Notes under the pieces: generated by a model
The model's input: the letters and a program-made list of their open reading frames with translations, nothing else
The model's database searches: none
Told to the model about the DNA's origin: nothing
Made by a program: the position numbers and the translations under genes
In this document: in pieces, positions 24,463 through 34,014 of the stretch
Layout: every line of letters starts with the position of its first letter
How positions within the stretch are numbered: position 1 is the first letter of the stretch
Source: Tillandsia leiboldiana
Taxonomy: Eukaryota; Streptophyta; Magnoliopsida; Poales; Bromeliaceae
Assembly (NCBI GenBank): GCA_029204045.2
Contig: CM055076.1
Location: forward strand, 12,500,069 to 12,564,068
Length of the DNA stretch: 64,000 nucleotides
Reading direction: 5' to 3'

Positions 24463-24704
24463 CCTTGAGACTCCTGTCCCATATCGGTGTTATGCGTAGG
24501 CTGGCATACCCGATTTGGCAGACATTGAGACTCCTATCCCATATCGGTGTTATGCGTAGGCTGGCATACCCGATTTGGCAGACCTTGAGACTCCTGTCCC
24601 ATATCGGTGTTATGCGTAGGCTGGCATACCCGATTTGGCAGACATTGAGACTCCTATCCCATATCGGTGTTATGCGTAGGCTGGCATACCCGATGTGGCA
24701 GACT
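24463..24704 (+). repeat. 60-bp tandem repeat, four copies
   Basis: Four near-identical 60-bp units. Each holds a nested hairpin: ATCGG pairs with CCGAT, and inside it TATGC pairs with GCATA. Because 60 is divisible by 3 the array reads as a repeated peptide frame (24411-24716), which is a by-product. Two copies of the same unit occur in each C LTR (about 48036-48175 and 54900-55040). Confidence 0.92.
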
Positions 24705-25335
24705 TCGATATTCTGATGCATACATTTAGCTATCTTTTAGCTGGGCATGTAGAGGCATATTAGTGGTAGCTTTTATCAGTAGTCATACTTATAGTTTACC
24801 ACCTTTATTCTTTTAGCCTCTGGTAGTCCTAGTGGGCAGGTCTGAGTTGAGGTTTACCCACTAGGGGAGGCTACTGTCTTTATAGTAGTTCTGACCCCCA
24901 CTGTTTTCCCTTTTCTTGTCCCCTTTGTTTTGCAGAGTCATCTGCCGGAGTTGCGGGACCCTCTTCCCTGGATCGAGGTAAGAGGATCGCTGACTAGATA
25001 GCTGCTACCCCGAGCTCGAGTTTAGTAGTTTTGTTGTATCCCCTGTACACTCAGACGGTTGTATTTTCTTTTATTTTTGGGTCTGGCTGCGGCCAGCTGG
25101 TTGTATTTATTTCGTGAGCTGGGAGAGACACATGTATATTCATGAGAGATTATTGTACTTTTATTTCCAGCATTTGTCTGAGATGTACTAGTTTCAGTTT
25201 AGCTCTGTTCTATGCTCCTGTATTATTTCTTTTATATCTGAGCAGGTTACCAGCGCTTCGTGTACACGGGAAATACCGTGTGCACGGCGGATCTGTGGAC
25301 GAGCCCGGGTTCTGGTTTCCACCCGGGGCGTGACA

Positions 25336-27224
25336 TCACTACTGGGCTCACTGAACCTCGCGACCGGCATCACATTGCCTGCTCGCCCAAAATTACACGA
25401 GCAACCCATTCATGGATCCCTATCTTTTTTTCAGGAGCAACTCAGACCTGGTGTCTGGCCACTTCCACCAAGTAGGTGAGAGACCCATTTGAGCACTTGC
25501 TCTCTCAATTGCCACGAATGACCAAGTCTTTTCTTGCGAAATCTCTCACTTTAATTCCGCGATCATTTTATCTTTCACAAGGAGGTTGCATCTGCAACTA
25601 ATTACATTTACCGCATTTTCCGATCACTCCGCTGCCTAATGTGGAGTGCAAAGGCCAATCCACAAGTCCTCAACTATCTCACACGCTGCTAGCGCTCTAA
25701 GTCCACGGGTTATCAGCTAACCCGACATCTCGGACTACTAATAGGTTCACAGACCACGGTCCAATAGGGGCCTATAGCCCAAAACTAATCCACACTGTAT
25801 AATGGCTCTCACTAGCACACAGACCCAATCGTCATACGGGTAGATCCTCACTTAGGATTACTACACCAACACTCCCACTAGGAGCTACAGTACCTCAATC
25901 ACCACTAGCTCTATGGCCTGGTCATATCACACTCTCAGCGTACTAATCTCAGTGTACTAATAGCCTCAATGCTCACACGTGGCATTCCACGTTCCCGGGT
26001 CATCGCTCGGACTACCGTCCCGACCAAATCTCTATCATGCCCCGCCATCAGGTCTCGGGCCGCTGTCTCTCACAGCCGACTGCGCCTGCCCACTGGGCTA
26101 CAGGCCCACAGTCCACAAACATGGTCCAGGCACGGATCGTCCCCAAGCGAACCCGCTAATCGTCGCCACGCGACCACTATGCTCACTGAGCAAAACCAAC
26201 TAACAAGTCGTCAATCCACGACCCAAACTCTCTATCAACTCTGGCCACACTGGGCAAAGGCTACTATGCCACCTAATCAGCTCTCTCTGGCTAAACAATA
26301 CTTGTGCTCCATGAGCACCCAAATAGTCGGGCGTCCTACGCCCCCACGCTAACTCGCAGAAATCCAGTATTAAGCGATTCGCTTACGTACCCCTACGGCT
26401 CTTGTGTAACTCTCCCAACTGGGTCGAGGCACCACAATAACAGTTCACCATTCTTGTGATTAACACGCAAATCCTGCGGTGGCAATCCTTGCCATTACAC
26501 CCATTCATTAGAACGGCGCCAGTAAAACTCTCGCTCCTTCGAGAGGTCCACGCATCCTGAGGCCTACTCTAGGTCCGTAAACCTTTCTTGCCCTAACCTT
26601 TAGGACATATTTACTTGGTTCTCGCAATATAGCGATCACCAGCGTTCTACAAGTCGGTCTCTCACTGGACCTTTCCAACCATACTTTGCCAGCAAATTAG
26701 CTGACACAAGCCTATAACACTCTTTGCAGAAGGTGCGGGGTGCGCCGACAAAAGCTCGGCGGCCACTGCCACTCTCTCTACTGTCGCCCCAACATGCGGC
26801 GACGCCGTACGCTCATGCGTCACTTATGCAGCCACAGTTTGCGGCGCTATCAGCCACCGGAGCCTATCAGTCTGCTCCGACTGTCACATTGACGCCACCC
26901 ATAGGCGTCGGAGTCTGCCTCCTTGCCGGCGAAAAATTTCTGCCTAGCGGCAAGAAGCCTGATCTGCTGCTGGACCACCCAATAAGTGCGGCCACCCGCT
27001 ATCGCAGCTTGTATACGTCATTTGACCCCGAGCCCTCTCGGGACTCGAGTCCAAACAGGAGCGTTTCCCTATGTGGTGTCATCGCCAATATGCACACCAC
27101 AACGAAACAACTAGCCCAAACTTAGCCATTTGAGCAACGCGCAATCTATATATCGACAAAAAGGCTCGTCGACTCAATCATGCGAAAGTTTAGGAGGGTA
27201 CTCCTTTTCATCTCCAACATTACG
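25336..27224 (-). mobile_element. D1 internal region, non-coding filler
   Basis: Resumes the D1 internal sequence after the solo LTR. It aligns with the non-coding 3' half of element A (39990-41538), where pol would be expected, and then with the start of A's gag. I see no pol motif in it. It is cut at TTACG (27220-27224) by the next insertion. Confidence 0.8.
26730..27082 (-). pseudogene. gag N-terminal remnant of D1
   Basis: The start MTPHRETL (ATG at 27082-27080) and an acidic stretch SREGSGSND match the gag start of element A (MTPRRETR, GEGSGSNE). After about 25 codons a stop and frameshifts break the frame. The homology ends where A continues into the capsid-like region, so the capsid and zinc-knuckle parts are deleted. 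No protein can be expected. Confidence 0.75.
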
Positions 27225-28710
27225 TGTAGTACTCTAGAAATTTAAAGACTTTAAATGATTTTTGGAATTTATTTAATTAATAATTTTTGGCAAAATAGGA
27301 ACTTAGTGGATCAATAGTGGCCCAAAAATATCGACTTTTGATCGGGGCCTGATCTCGAAAATCCGAGAGCACCATTGCGATCGTCTCGTCGAAACATGAA
27401 AATTTCATATTCACATGTCGACGATCTGACGGTCGGATCTTCCAGAAATCAGTGATGAAAAGCAGGTCCCACAACTTAAGTTGTGAATAGTAACCCTCGA
27501 TTTTTGTCCCCTCTCGACTGTAGGTTGGCCGATTCACTGTCTAAAATCCAAATATAGCGACATGAGTAGTCAAACCTAACTATTTTCGATGTTCTGAGCG
27601 CGATGGCACTGACGGATTTCGCATTTGGCAATCCAGGTGCATCGAAGTGCGTGCGTCGATATGCGACATACAAGAACTAGATGGCCCGAGATTTTATCCG
27701 AGCACCAAACTAAACTAACAAATACGCTACTTGACAGGTCTCGACGAGCCGGACGTCGTGGCAAAGTCCGATTCGCGAATTGACAAGCGGATTTTCTCGA
27801 AATGCGTAAAATGCACCCAAAATGGAGTATTTTCAATGAAATATTAATATTTTATGTATCTAAATTTAAGGGGCTTATAGGATAAGGTGTTGGATGCAAA
27901 TTACACCTACTAAGAGGGTTTTGGAAGCTAGGGTTAAGTGGCAACTCGGTTTAGGGTTATTTTGCAAAATTCAAAGCAATTAAGTGTTGAGTGACCCTTG
28001 GACTACCTTGGGCCAGAGCTCGAGGGGTCAGGGAGGAATTACAAGGCATCAACTTGTCTCTGTAATCCTCATTGGATGCTCGAGTGCTGGGAGGCAAGAG
28101 ACCCAAACTCCATTAGAGAGGAACTCGAGAGAGAAAGAGATAGGAGAAGTCGGAACCAAACCTGAACCAAACTTGGATTTGGAGTTCCTGTGGAGTTTCC
28201 CTGTGCCTGTGGTGCAACCTGGGAGGCTGCCGTGGCCGCGCGTGGAAGAAGAACCAAAACCGGCTTCTTCCTTCTTCATCGAATCCGGCTAAGGTAAGAA
28301 CTCAATAACCTTGGTTTGTTTGCACCCGGGACCACCCCTAGCAGTAGGTTTTATAAGTGGTTAGGATGCTCCCTGCAAGACCTGAGCTTCCCATGCATGT
28401 TGCATGGCCGGCGGTAAAGAAAGTTGGCCGGAAACCTAATCTAGCTCCGCCTCGAGAGATCTCGGCAATCACTGAACCAAATCGAAAAATAAAATGAAGG
28501 GCTTGGACTGTAGGACCTATACATTAATTCTGAAAAATTTCAATGATTTTGGTTAAGTATTTTGGAAAAAAATCGAAACCCTAGTTTCGGGTTTTTGTGC
28601 AAGTTGGCCGAGCCTTGTGCTCCGGCGCCGGCGCGCTTCCCCGCCACCGGCCACATGCCCAGAGATGTTGCTGGGACCAAGGGGAGTGCAACCATGCTGT
28701 TGCATGGCTT

Positions 28711-28740
28711 CCATGCATCATGAAATTCATGATGCCATGG
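28711..28740. repeat. Perfect 10-bp inverted repeat
   Basis: GCATCATGAA and TTCATGATGC are separated by one base (28715-28735), with CCAT/CATGG extending the arms after a bulge. It lies between the two donor-like sites of the 5155-bp LTR. Confidence 0.7.
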
Positions 28741-31013
28741 ATAACCCGAAAATGAGCTCCAACGCGGCCGCCGGCGCTCCGGCCAACTCCGGCCGGGGAG
28801 GCATGGTCGGGAAGCTTACTATGGACTAGTAGAAACTTTCCATCCATGTTGGAGAGCTTCATGAAGCCTCTGTAAGATTTCACCATTAGAGGGGTGAAGC
28901 TCGAAATGGAGCTTTGCTCCACCGCCGCCGCCGCCGCACCCCGTCGCCGGGCACGGGTCCAGGTAAGTTTGCTTTGAGTTTTGGGGAAGGTTTGTGCATT
29001 AAGTTTGGTCCCAGAGCCTCTGTAAAGATGGTCACGAATTTCAAGATTTTTTGCTTCATCTTCCTCCTCTTGGCTGCGGCTAAGTAGTAGAGCAAAACTA
29101 CTCTAAGTTGATGGGAAATGTTCCTATAAGCTAGAGGAAGCTTTCCCTTCAAGTTGCATGAAATTTGGTTTAGTAATTGCTGAGAACCGAGCTTTGGAAT
29201 GGGTTATGTGTATTGTATGTGAACTGTGCACATAAATTGTTTGATGAAATGCCTAAAAGAGTTTTTAAATGGATTTAGCTTTCGAGTTAAATATGAAAGA
29301 TGCTCCAAATAACTCCCTGAGCTTGATGCTCACTTAAGATCAAGTCAGATCTGTGTGGACTGAGGTTTGGAGCATTATGCTCTATGTTAGAGAGCAAGGT
29401 TGATGGATCTTTTGATCCAGCCATCCCTGTGCTGCACTAGGGCAAGCACAATGGTTTATAAAGTATTTTAAGCATACCCTACATGCAGAATTTGATTTGG
29501 TCAAGCATAGGTTGAGTTCTAGTATAACCAAGCTCTAGGGTTCATGTTTTGGCCAGAGTCCTGTTTTTGGACTGTTTAAAATATTGTAACAGTGAGCTCC
29601 TGGCTAATTTGGGGTCACTGGACGCGATGCTCGCGTCAGATTTAAATTTCGATGATCCGGAGAAACAAAAATTCATTTTGGCTATGTTAGCATGGTCTTT
29701 TATGGCCCAAAGTTTTTCTCGGGTTGCGTCCTGCCACAAATGTGTGAGCACGGTGTTCAGCGAGTTAAATGTCACCTGCTGGAAGTGACGGATCGTAAAA
29801 ATAAGTTTCCAGTTGAAAGAACGAGCGAAAACAGTGCTCAAATGGCACTAAATGTGCGATTTTCGAAAACCCTAGGGGTCTAAATGCAAAATGGCATTGT
29901 ATAAAGTTGAAAACAGTGTGTTGGTGATTCCTAAACTTTTCGTTAGGATTCCAACGGCTCTCGTTGAGCGGAAATCGGATAACGGTCCGAGAATCGGCAA
30001 AATCGTCGATTTTACGACATCCGGGTGGCAAACACGTAATTTGAGAAATTACGGCGGTTTCACCAAGCCGACTGTTGAGTCCCAGTAGAATCTGGTTGAG
30101 CCAGCGGCAAGATTAAGCCTGAGTGTTTCTGGAAATTCAAAAGGAAATTCCTGGAGGGGCAATTTGGTAATTTTACCAAAGATTAAACGAAAAAGATTAT
30201 GTAGGTCTAAGTGTGATTGTTAAACACTGAGGTTAAGTAATTAAAAGGGTTAAGTTGACTTGAAATAAGTTAAGAGTTAAAATCGATCCCTGATCAATAT
30301 GTTTGATTCAGGTCTGTCCAGTTTGCATCTGGTACTGAGCGTACAGTCGATTCAGTCTAGTCGCCTGCGATTTGACAGGTGGGTTTATCTTCGGTCCGGG
30401 CTTTATCATTTCGGCCCTCTGTGTACGGTATTGGTTGGACCCCTGTTATTGTAGCCTAGTTGATGTTTGAGCCTGCCTTACTTTTGATCAGTTTTGCTTT
30501 CTGAAAACGTGTTTTTATTCAACCTATGTTTTGTCTTCAAGCTTCGTAGAGTCGCCAGAGTCTGTTCTTGTTTGATAGGACGAAGGCATTGCTCTTCGGG
30601 GTTTGGATATAAAGCATGTTTTCAAAATTGTTTTTCTAAAAAGATTTTAATTCGCATAATTGATTCCCAGATAGAATGACTCTATTCCTGGACATTTGCC
30701 ATGCCTGATTGGTCATTAGCTAGCTTGTACATTTATATTTGATTATCAGTATATCCTGATCTATGCTTTAGAGGTTATTGATTATACTCTGCATTGCACC
30801 CTTATTGGGATTTTGGTCATTTGCTAGTTTGCATACCTGTTTATCAGTACCCCCTGATTATTCTGATCCATGTTATAGGAGTGGATGATTATTCCTACAT
30901 ATGAGTTGAGATTCAGTTGATTCTGACATTGCATCGTTGATTGGATTGTTTCGGCTTGTTGTTCACCCGTTATGCTGCTAAATATATGATTTTGTTAAAT
31001 AAGCGTTTTTACC

Positions 31014-31167
31014 GAGCTTCGTAGGGTAGCCTGAGTCTATTCTTGTTTGATAGGACAAGGGCAACGCTCTTCGAGGTTTGGACCTAAAACCTTCCGAGCT
31101 TCGTAGGGTCGCCTGAGTCTGTTCTTGTTTGATAGGATGAGGGCAACGCTCTTCGAGGTTTGGACTT
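31014..31167 (+). repeat. 82-bp direct repeat, two adjacent copies plus one upstream
   Basis: Units at 31014 and 31096 are nearly identical, with an older copy at 30540-30610 and a related one at 63829-63900 in another LTR. The conserved core is AGTCT(G/A)TTCTTGTTTGAT. Confidence 0.8.
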
Positions 31168-32231
31168 TTCAAAGTGTTCTTCTCGAAAACATGTGTTTAG
31201 TCTGCATGACTGGTTAGTCCGCATGATTGGTATTCGTTTGCTTCCAGATCTTATGCTTTGATTCCTGGCTATTCGTAGTTGTTGTTGATTGGTTATGCAT
31301 TTGAGTTGAGATTGTTGTTGATCTTGCATTGAGTAGAGATATTGTTTTCATATCATTGTTGCATCCCAGTGGGGATTTCCCGGCTTGTTGCCGATTACCC
31401 GGTCAGTGGACCGAGAGCTTGAGCATTTGCATTATGATCGCCCGCACCGTTGTTCTTCACGTACACTAGCGGGCTGATCCCCCGTAGCGGTGTACTTTAC
31501 CGGTAAAGTGGTTAGCAGTTGCAACCCGTGACCCTCAGTGGAGGGAATGTCAACCAGGTGGTGCCAGGTGGGCAGCCTTGCCTGAGGTCTTGTGAAGGCC
31601 AATATGGTAGTTTGTGATTGGGTCTTTGTGTTTTCATTTATTTGATGCATGTGTTGTTAAGTTACTTTAACAAACTTCCGTGATTCTTTGATCTGGCTTC
31701 TAGTTATCTACCTATATATGATTCTTTGTGATGCCTTTGATTATAGTTTCATTGTTATCTTGCTGATTGTCCTAACTCCTTGATGCGTTGATTATCCTGA
31801 TACGTGTTTGTCCTGTTTTAAATTCTGCTAAAATTATCTCCTATGCTTGTACCCAGATTATAAGTTTTGCTTTCTTTACAGCACCAGTTATATATCTGCT
31901 TTACCCTAACCCATGGTCTATTACTATCCTCTAGCATTGTATACCAGTAGGTACGATCTGCTATTTCTCGGCTCGTCGTGCCCACTGGGATACACTCCGG
32001 TGTGTCTCACACCCTCGGGTGACTGTTTTTCAGGTCGAGCGGGTGTCGAGATGTCGGGACGAGTTGGTGAGATCACGAGATAGAGCTTGACCCTGGACAG
32101 CCGATAGCCAAGCATTAGTTATTTGATGTAACCAGGAAAATGTAATAAGTTGTTGTAATTGTGTAATTTAATATTTGTGTTATATTAGTGGTACGTAGTT
32201 AGTACTCTGATTGATTGCCGAGCTAGCCGTG

Positions 32232-32301
32232 CATATATAGAAAAGGCCCAATCCCCAGTGGGATTGGGACTCTTCTATATATGTGGCGGTCTGTTGCGCC
32301 C
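32232..32301 (+). other. U5 hairpin and conserved linker, 5155-bp LTR
   Basis: CATATATAGAA (32232-32242) pairs perfectly with TTCTATATATG (32273-32283). Inside, CCCAATCCC pairs with GGGATTGGG around CAGT (32247-32268). Next comes the linker TGGCGGTCTGTTG, shared with other families, then CGCCC, able to pair with GGGCG at 32370-32374 next to the terminal GTGACA. Confidence 0.7.
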
Positions 32302-32379
32302 TAGATGATTTTGTAACTCTGATATATATAAAAAAAAAAAAAAAATTTAGACGCTGGTTTTTGAACTCGGGGCGTGACA

Positions 32380-32580
32380 TTACGTTGTCGGCCGCCAACG
32401 CAATATCCGAAGAATGAAAGCTCGTTGCCCTCGATCAGTCAACATCCTTTTTGGGAACAACAATAACCAATCGAATACTTTCGCCCAATAATCGGCACAC
32501 TCTCTCGTGCTAATCCCTAGGGTCTCCCTAAGGTTGCTAACCACCTAGGACTATTCCTAGGCTCCGATACCACTCTAATC
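32380..32580 (-). mobile_element. D1 5' internal end with primer-binding site
   Basis: Starts with the second copy of TTACG (32380-32384) and matches 43025-43241 of element A. The primer-binding site at 32560-32572 reads TGGTATCGGAGCC in sense, one mismatch to the initiator-Met tRNA complement, 8 bp from the LTR edge at 32581. Confidence 0.85.
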
Positions 32581-33010
32581 TGTCACGCCCCGAGTCCGCC
32601 AATTTGTACAGTTCGGGCATGCCAACAGACCGGCCAATCGGGTAAGACCTTTTCCTACCCGAAAGGAACGGTAACATCCATAATAACACAACAAGTGTAT
32701 GCGGAAGCTCAATATCAGAGTACTAAAAATCACTACAAATTTAAAACTTTCATTCAATAACGACAATTAATGCGGAAATGAAAGCATACAAGAGTGAACC
32801 ATGCATTACTTTATTACACTTTACATTTCTGAACTTGCAATATAAAATTATTACAATTCTTTTACATAAATTCTTCACCATACAAGGTTCACTCAAGAAA
32901 TATATAAATGGGATACCTCTGCTAGACCCTCTAGGTCTCTATGCTGCGGGGCCCTTGCCCCTGTCGTATACCTCGCCGTCTGCCTCTGAACCGTCGCGAT
33001 CGCTGCATCC
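32581..33010 (-). repeat. D1 5' LTR, truncated to 430 bp
   Basis: Identical in start to the 3' LTR (17292) and matches it up to CGCTGCATCC, where the 3' LTR continues for another 4.2 kb and this copy stops. The following DNA is the G LTR. The promoter part of this LTR is missing, so D1 cannot be transcribed from it. Confidence 0.85.
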
Positions 33011-33955
33011 AAGAAAACCACCAGCAAAATAGGGGCTTAAAGATGTACTAGGAACCCCTAAAAAAGCTCAAATATGGGAGGAGTGGAAAATACGAAAATC
33101 GTAGATTTACCTCTCCTGAAATCGACGCCATGAAAATCGTCCAAAAGCTCCTTTGGAGTAGCTCTGTGGACCTCGTGGACCGAAACACGACGGAAATGGG
33201 CCACCGAAGAAAGAACGTCGCATTGCGCTAACTCGCCGAAGACGTCGATGCCGCAGCCTCCAAAAATTCCGAGACTCCTTCGCAAGATGCAGCACAAGAA
33301 GATCAACAAGGTTGCTTGAGGGCTCAGTCGCAAAAAAGCTCGGGAAAAAGGTCCAAAGGCTCAAGAAAGGGGGCTATTTATAGCCCAAGCCCACCAAAGG
33401 GAGGCCTCGGATTCGAGCGCAAGAATCGGGCGCCCGAATCCGGCCCGGCCCACACACTGTGCGCGCCCGAAACACCCACAATGCGACACATGTCCTGCCC
33501 GCACCCAGCGCACACGCGCCCGCCAATCACGGCGCGCCGTGTGGCAGCGCGGTCCACGGCGGGGGCCGTGGGCCGCGATTCACGGCGGCCTAGCCGGATC
33601 GCTGCACCCGCCAATGGGCGGGCGACACGTGGCCCGGCGGGGTCCACCGTGCGCCGCGCCCGGCGCGAGACGCGCGCTGTCGCGCGTGCGTTGACCCGCC
33701 AATCCTCATGTGCCACGTGGCACAATGCTCCGTTGGCTGCTCCCGGTGCACGCCAAGTGGGCCGTGGACCGGCCCATCTGAGAAATCGGCCTGTTTGGCC
33801 GATTTCGCCCGAAAATAGCCGATTTTCAACATTTTCGCGCGCTGAGTCCGTTTTTGGCATCCGTTTGACGCACAACGGGCTCGATACACCAATAATAGGT
33901 GTTTTCTCACTGCCGACCACCCAGATAGGTCGTACGGAAAAATCGCGACACCACA
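33011..33955 (-). mobile_element. Element G 3' LTR, right fragment (U3 and leader start)
   Basis: Ends CGCGACACCACA at 33955, directly before the G polypurine tract, so in sense the LTR starts TGTGGTGTCGCG. It holds a minus-strand TATA (TATAAATA at 33382-33375), a GC-rich block with CACGTG (33629, 33714), and in the leader a donor-like GAG|GTAAAT near 33112. The rest was separated by D1 and lies at 17016-17291 and beyond. Confidence 0.75.
33375..33382 (-). promoter_or_regulatory. TATA box of G LTR
   Basis: The + strand TATTTATA reads TATAAATA in sense, in the context GGGCTATAAATAGCCCC. Confidence 0.7.
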
Positions 33956-34014
33956 TCCTCCCCCACTAAAAGAAAGTTTCGTCCCCGAAACTAAGAAAAC
34001 AAAACAGACGCACC
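33956..34014 (-). other. Polypurine tract and 3' untranslated end of element G
   Basis: TCCTCCCCCACT (33956-33967) is AGTGGGGGAGGA in sense, abutting the LTR. AGTTTCG/CGAAACT (33975-33992) forms the pre-tract hairpin. The pol stop codon is at 34015-34017. Confidence 0.85.

Larger units (their letters stand above)
22041..25335 (+). mobile_element. Solo LTR (3295 bp), Tekay/Del type
   Basis: Runs from TGTAGTGTTC to CCCGGGGCGTGACA with a 5-bp direct duplication TCACT and no internal region, as left by recombination between two LTRs. It has a GC-rich U3 (22360-22760) with CACGTG near 22372 and 22708, CGGGCGC motifs, TATA (22878-22885), donor-like CAG|GTAGG (23148), the GTCGCGAGGATCGCGAC hairpin (23519-23535), a 60-bp tandem array (24463-24704), acceptor-like TTTTGCAG|AG (24935), and the U5 double hairpin (25259-25329). 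It is related to the C LTR. Confidence 0.9.
27225..32379 (+). mobile_element. Very long solo LTR (5155 bp)
   Basis: Runs from TGTAGTACTC to CTCGGGGCGTGACA, flanked by the duplication TTACG, with no primer-binding site, polypurine tract or pol inside, so it reads as one LTR. It has strong donor-like sites AAG|GTAAGA (28294) and CAG|GTAAGT (28963), a threefold repeat with TTCTTGTTTGATAGGA (30540, 31014, 31096), an acceptor-like TTTTTCAG|G (32033) after TCTCACACCC, and a U5 end with a long hairpin (32232-32283), linker and poly-A. The 3' part is related to the LTR at 62236-64000. No second internal copy is present to prove the LTR length. Confidence 0.75.
17292..33010 (-). mobile_element. Element D1: non-autonomous Tekay/Del-type element with nested insertions and truncated 5' LTR
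   Basis: Pieces in + order: complete 3' LTR (17292-21950), polypurine tract, internal sequence (21951-22040, 25336-27224, 32380-32580) and the first 430 bp of the 5' LTR (32581-33010). Two LTR-only insertions interrupt the internal region. Rejoined, the internal DNA is only about 2.2 kb and holds a scrap of gag and no pol. It was inserted in the 3' LTR of G. Because the 5' LTR is truncated, no target duplication can be read on that side. Confidence 0.85.

Noticed and set aside
24411..24716. 101-aa repeated frame
   Set aside because: It is the translation of four 60-bp tandem units in an LTR leader; the reverse strand is equally open.
27984..28292. 102-aa frame ending at a GTAAGA donor-like site, looking like a first exon of a captured gene
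   Set aside because: It lies within TG...CA LTR bounds with a target duplication. No domain is recognised and no following exon is seen; leader sequence of the LTR explains it better.
28921..28960. CCG-repeat run as a coding repeat
   Set aside because: A short GC-rich run directly before a donor-like site, with no supported frame.
33316..33969. Overlapping + and - frames of about 200 aa
   Set aside because: They cover the GC-rich U3 of the G LTR and its TATA box; no homology is recognised.
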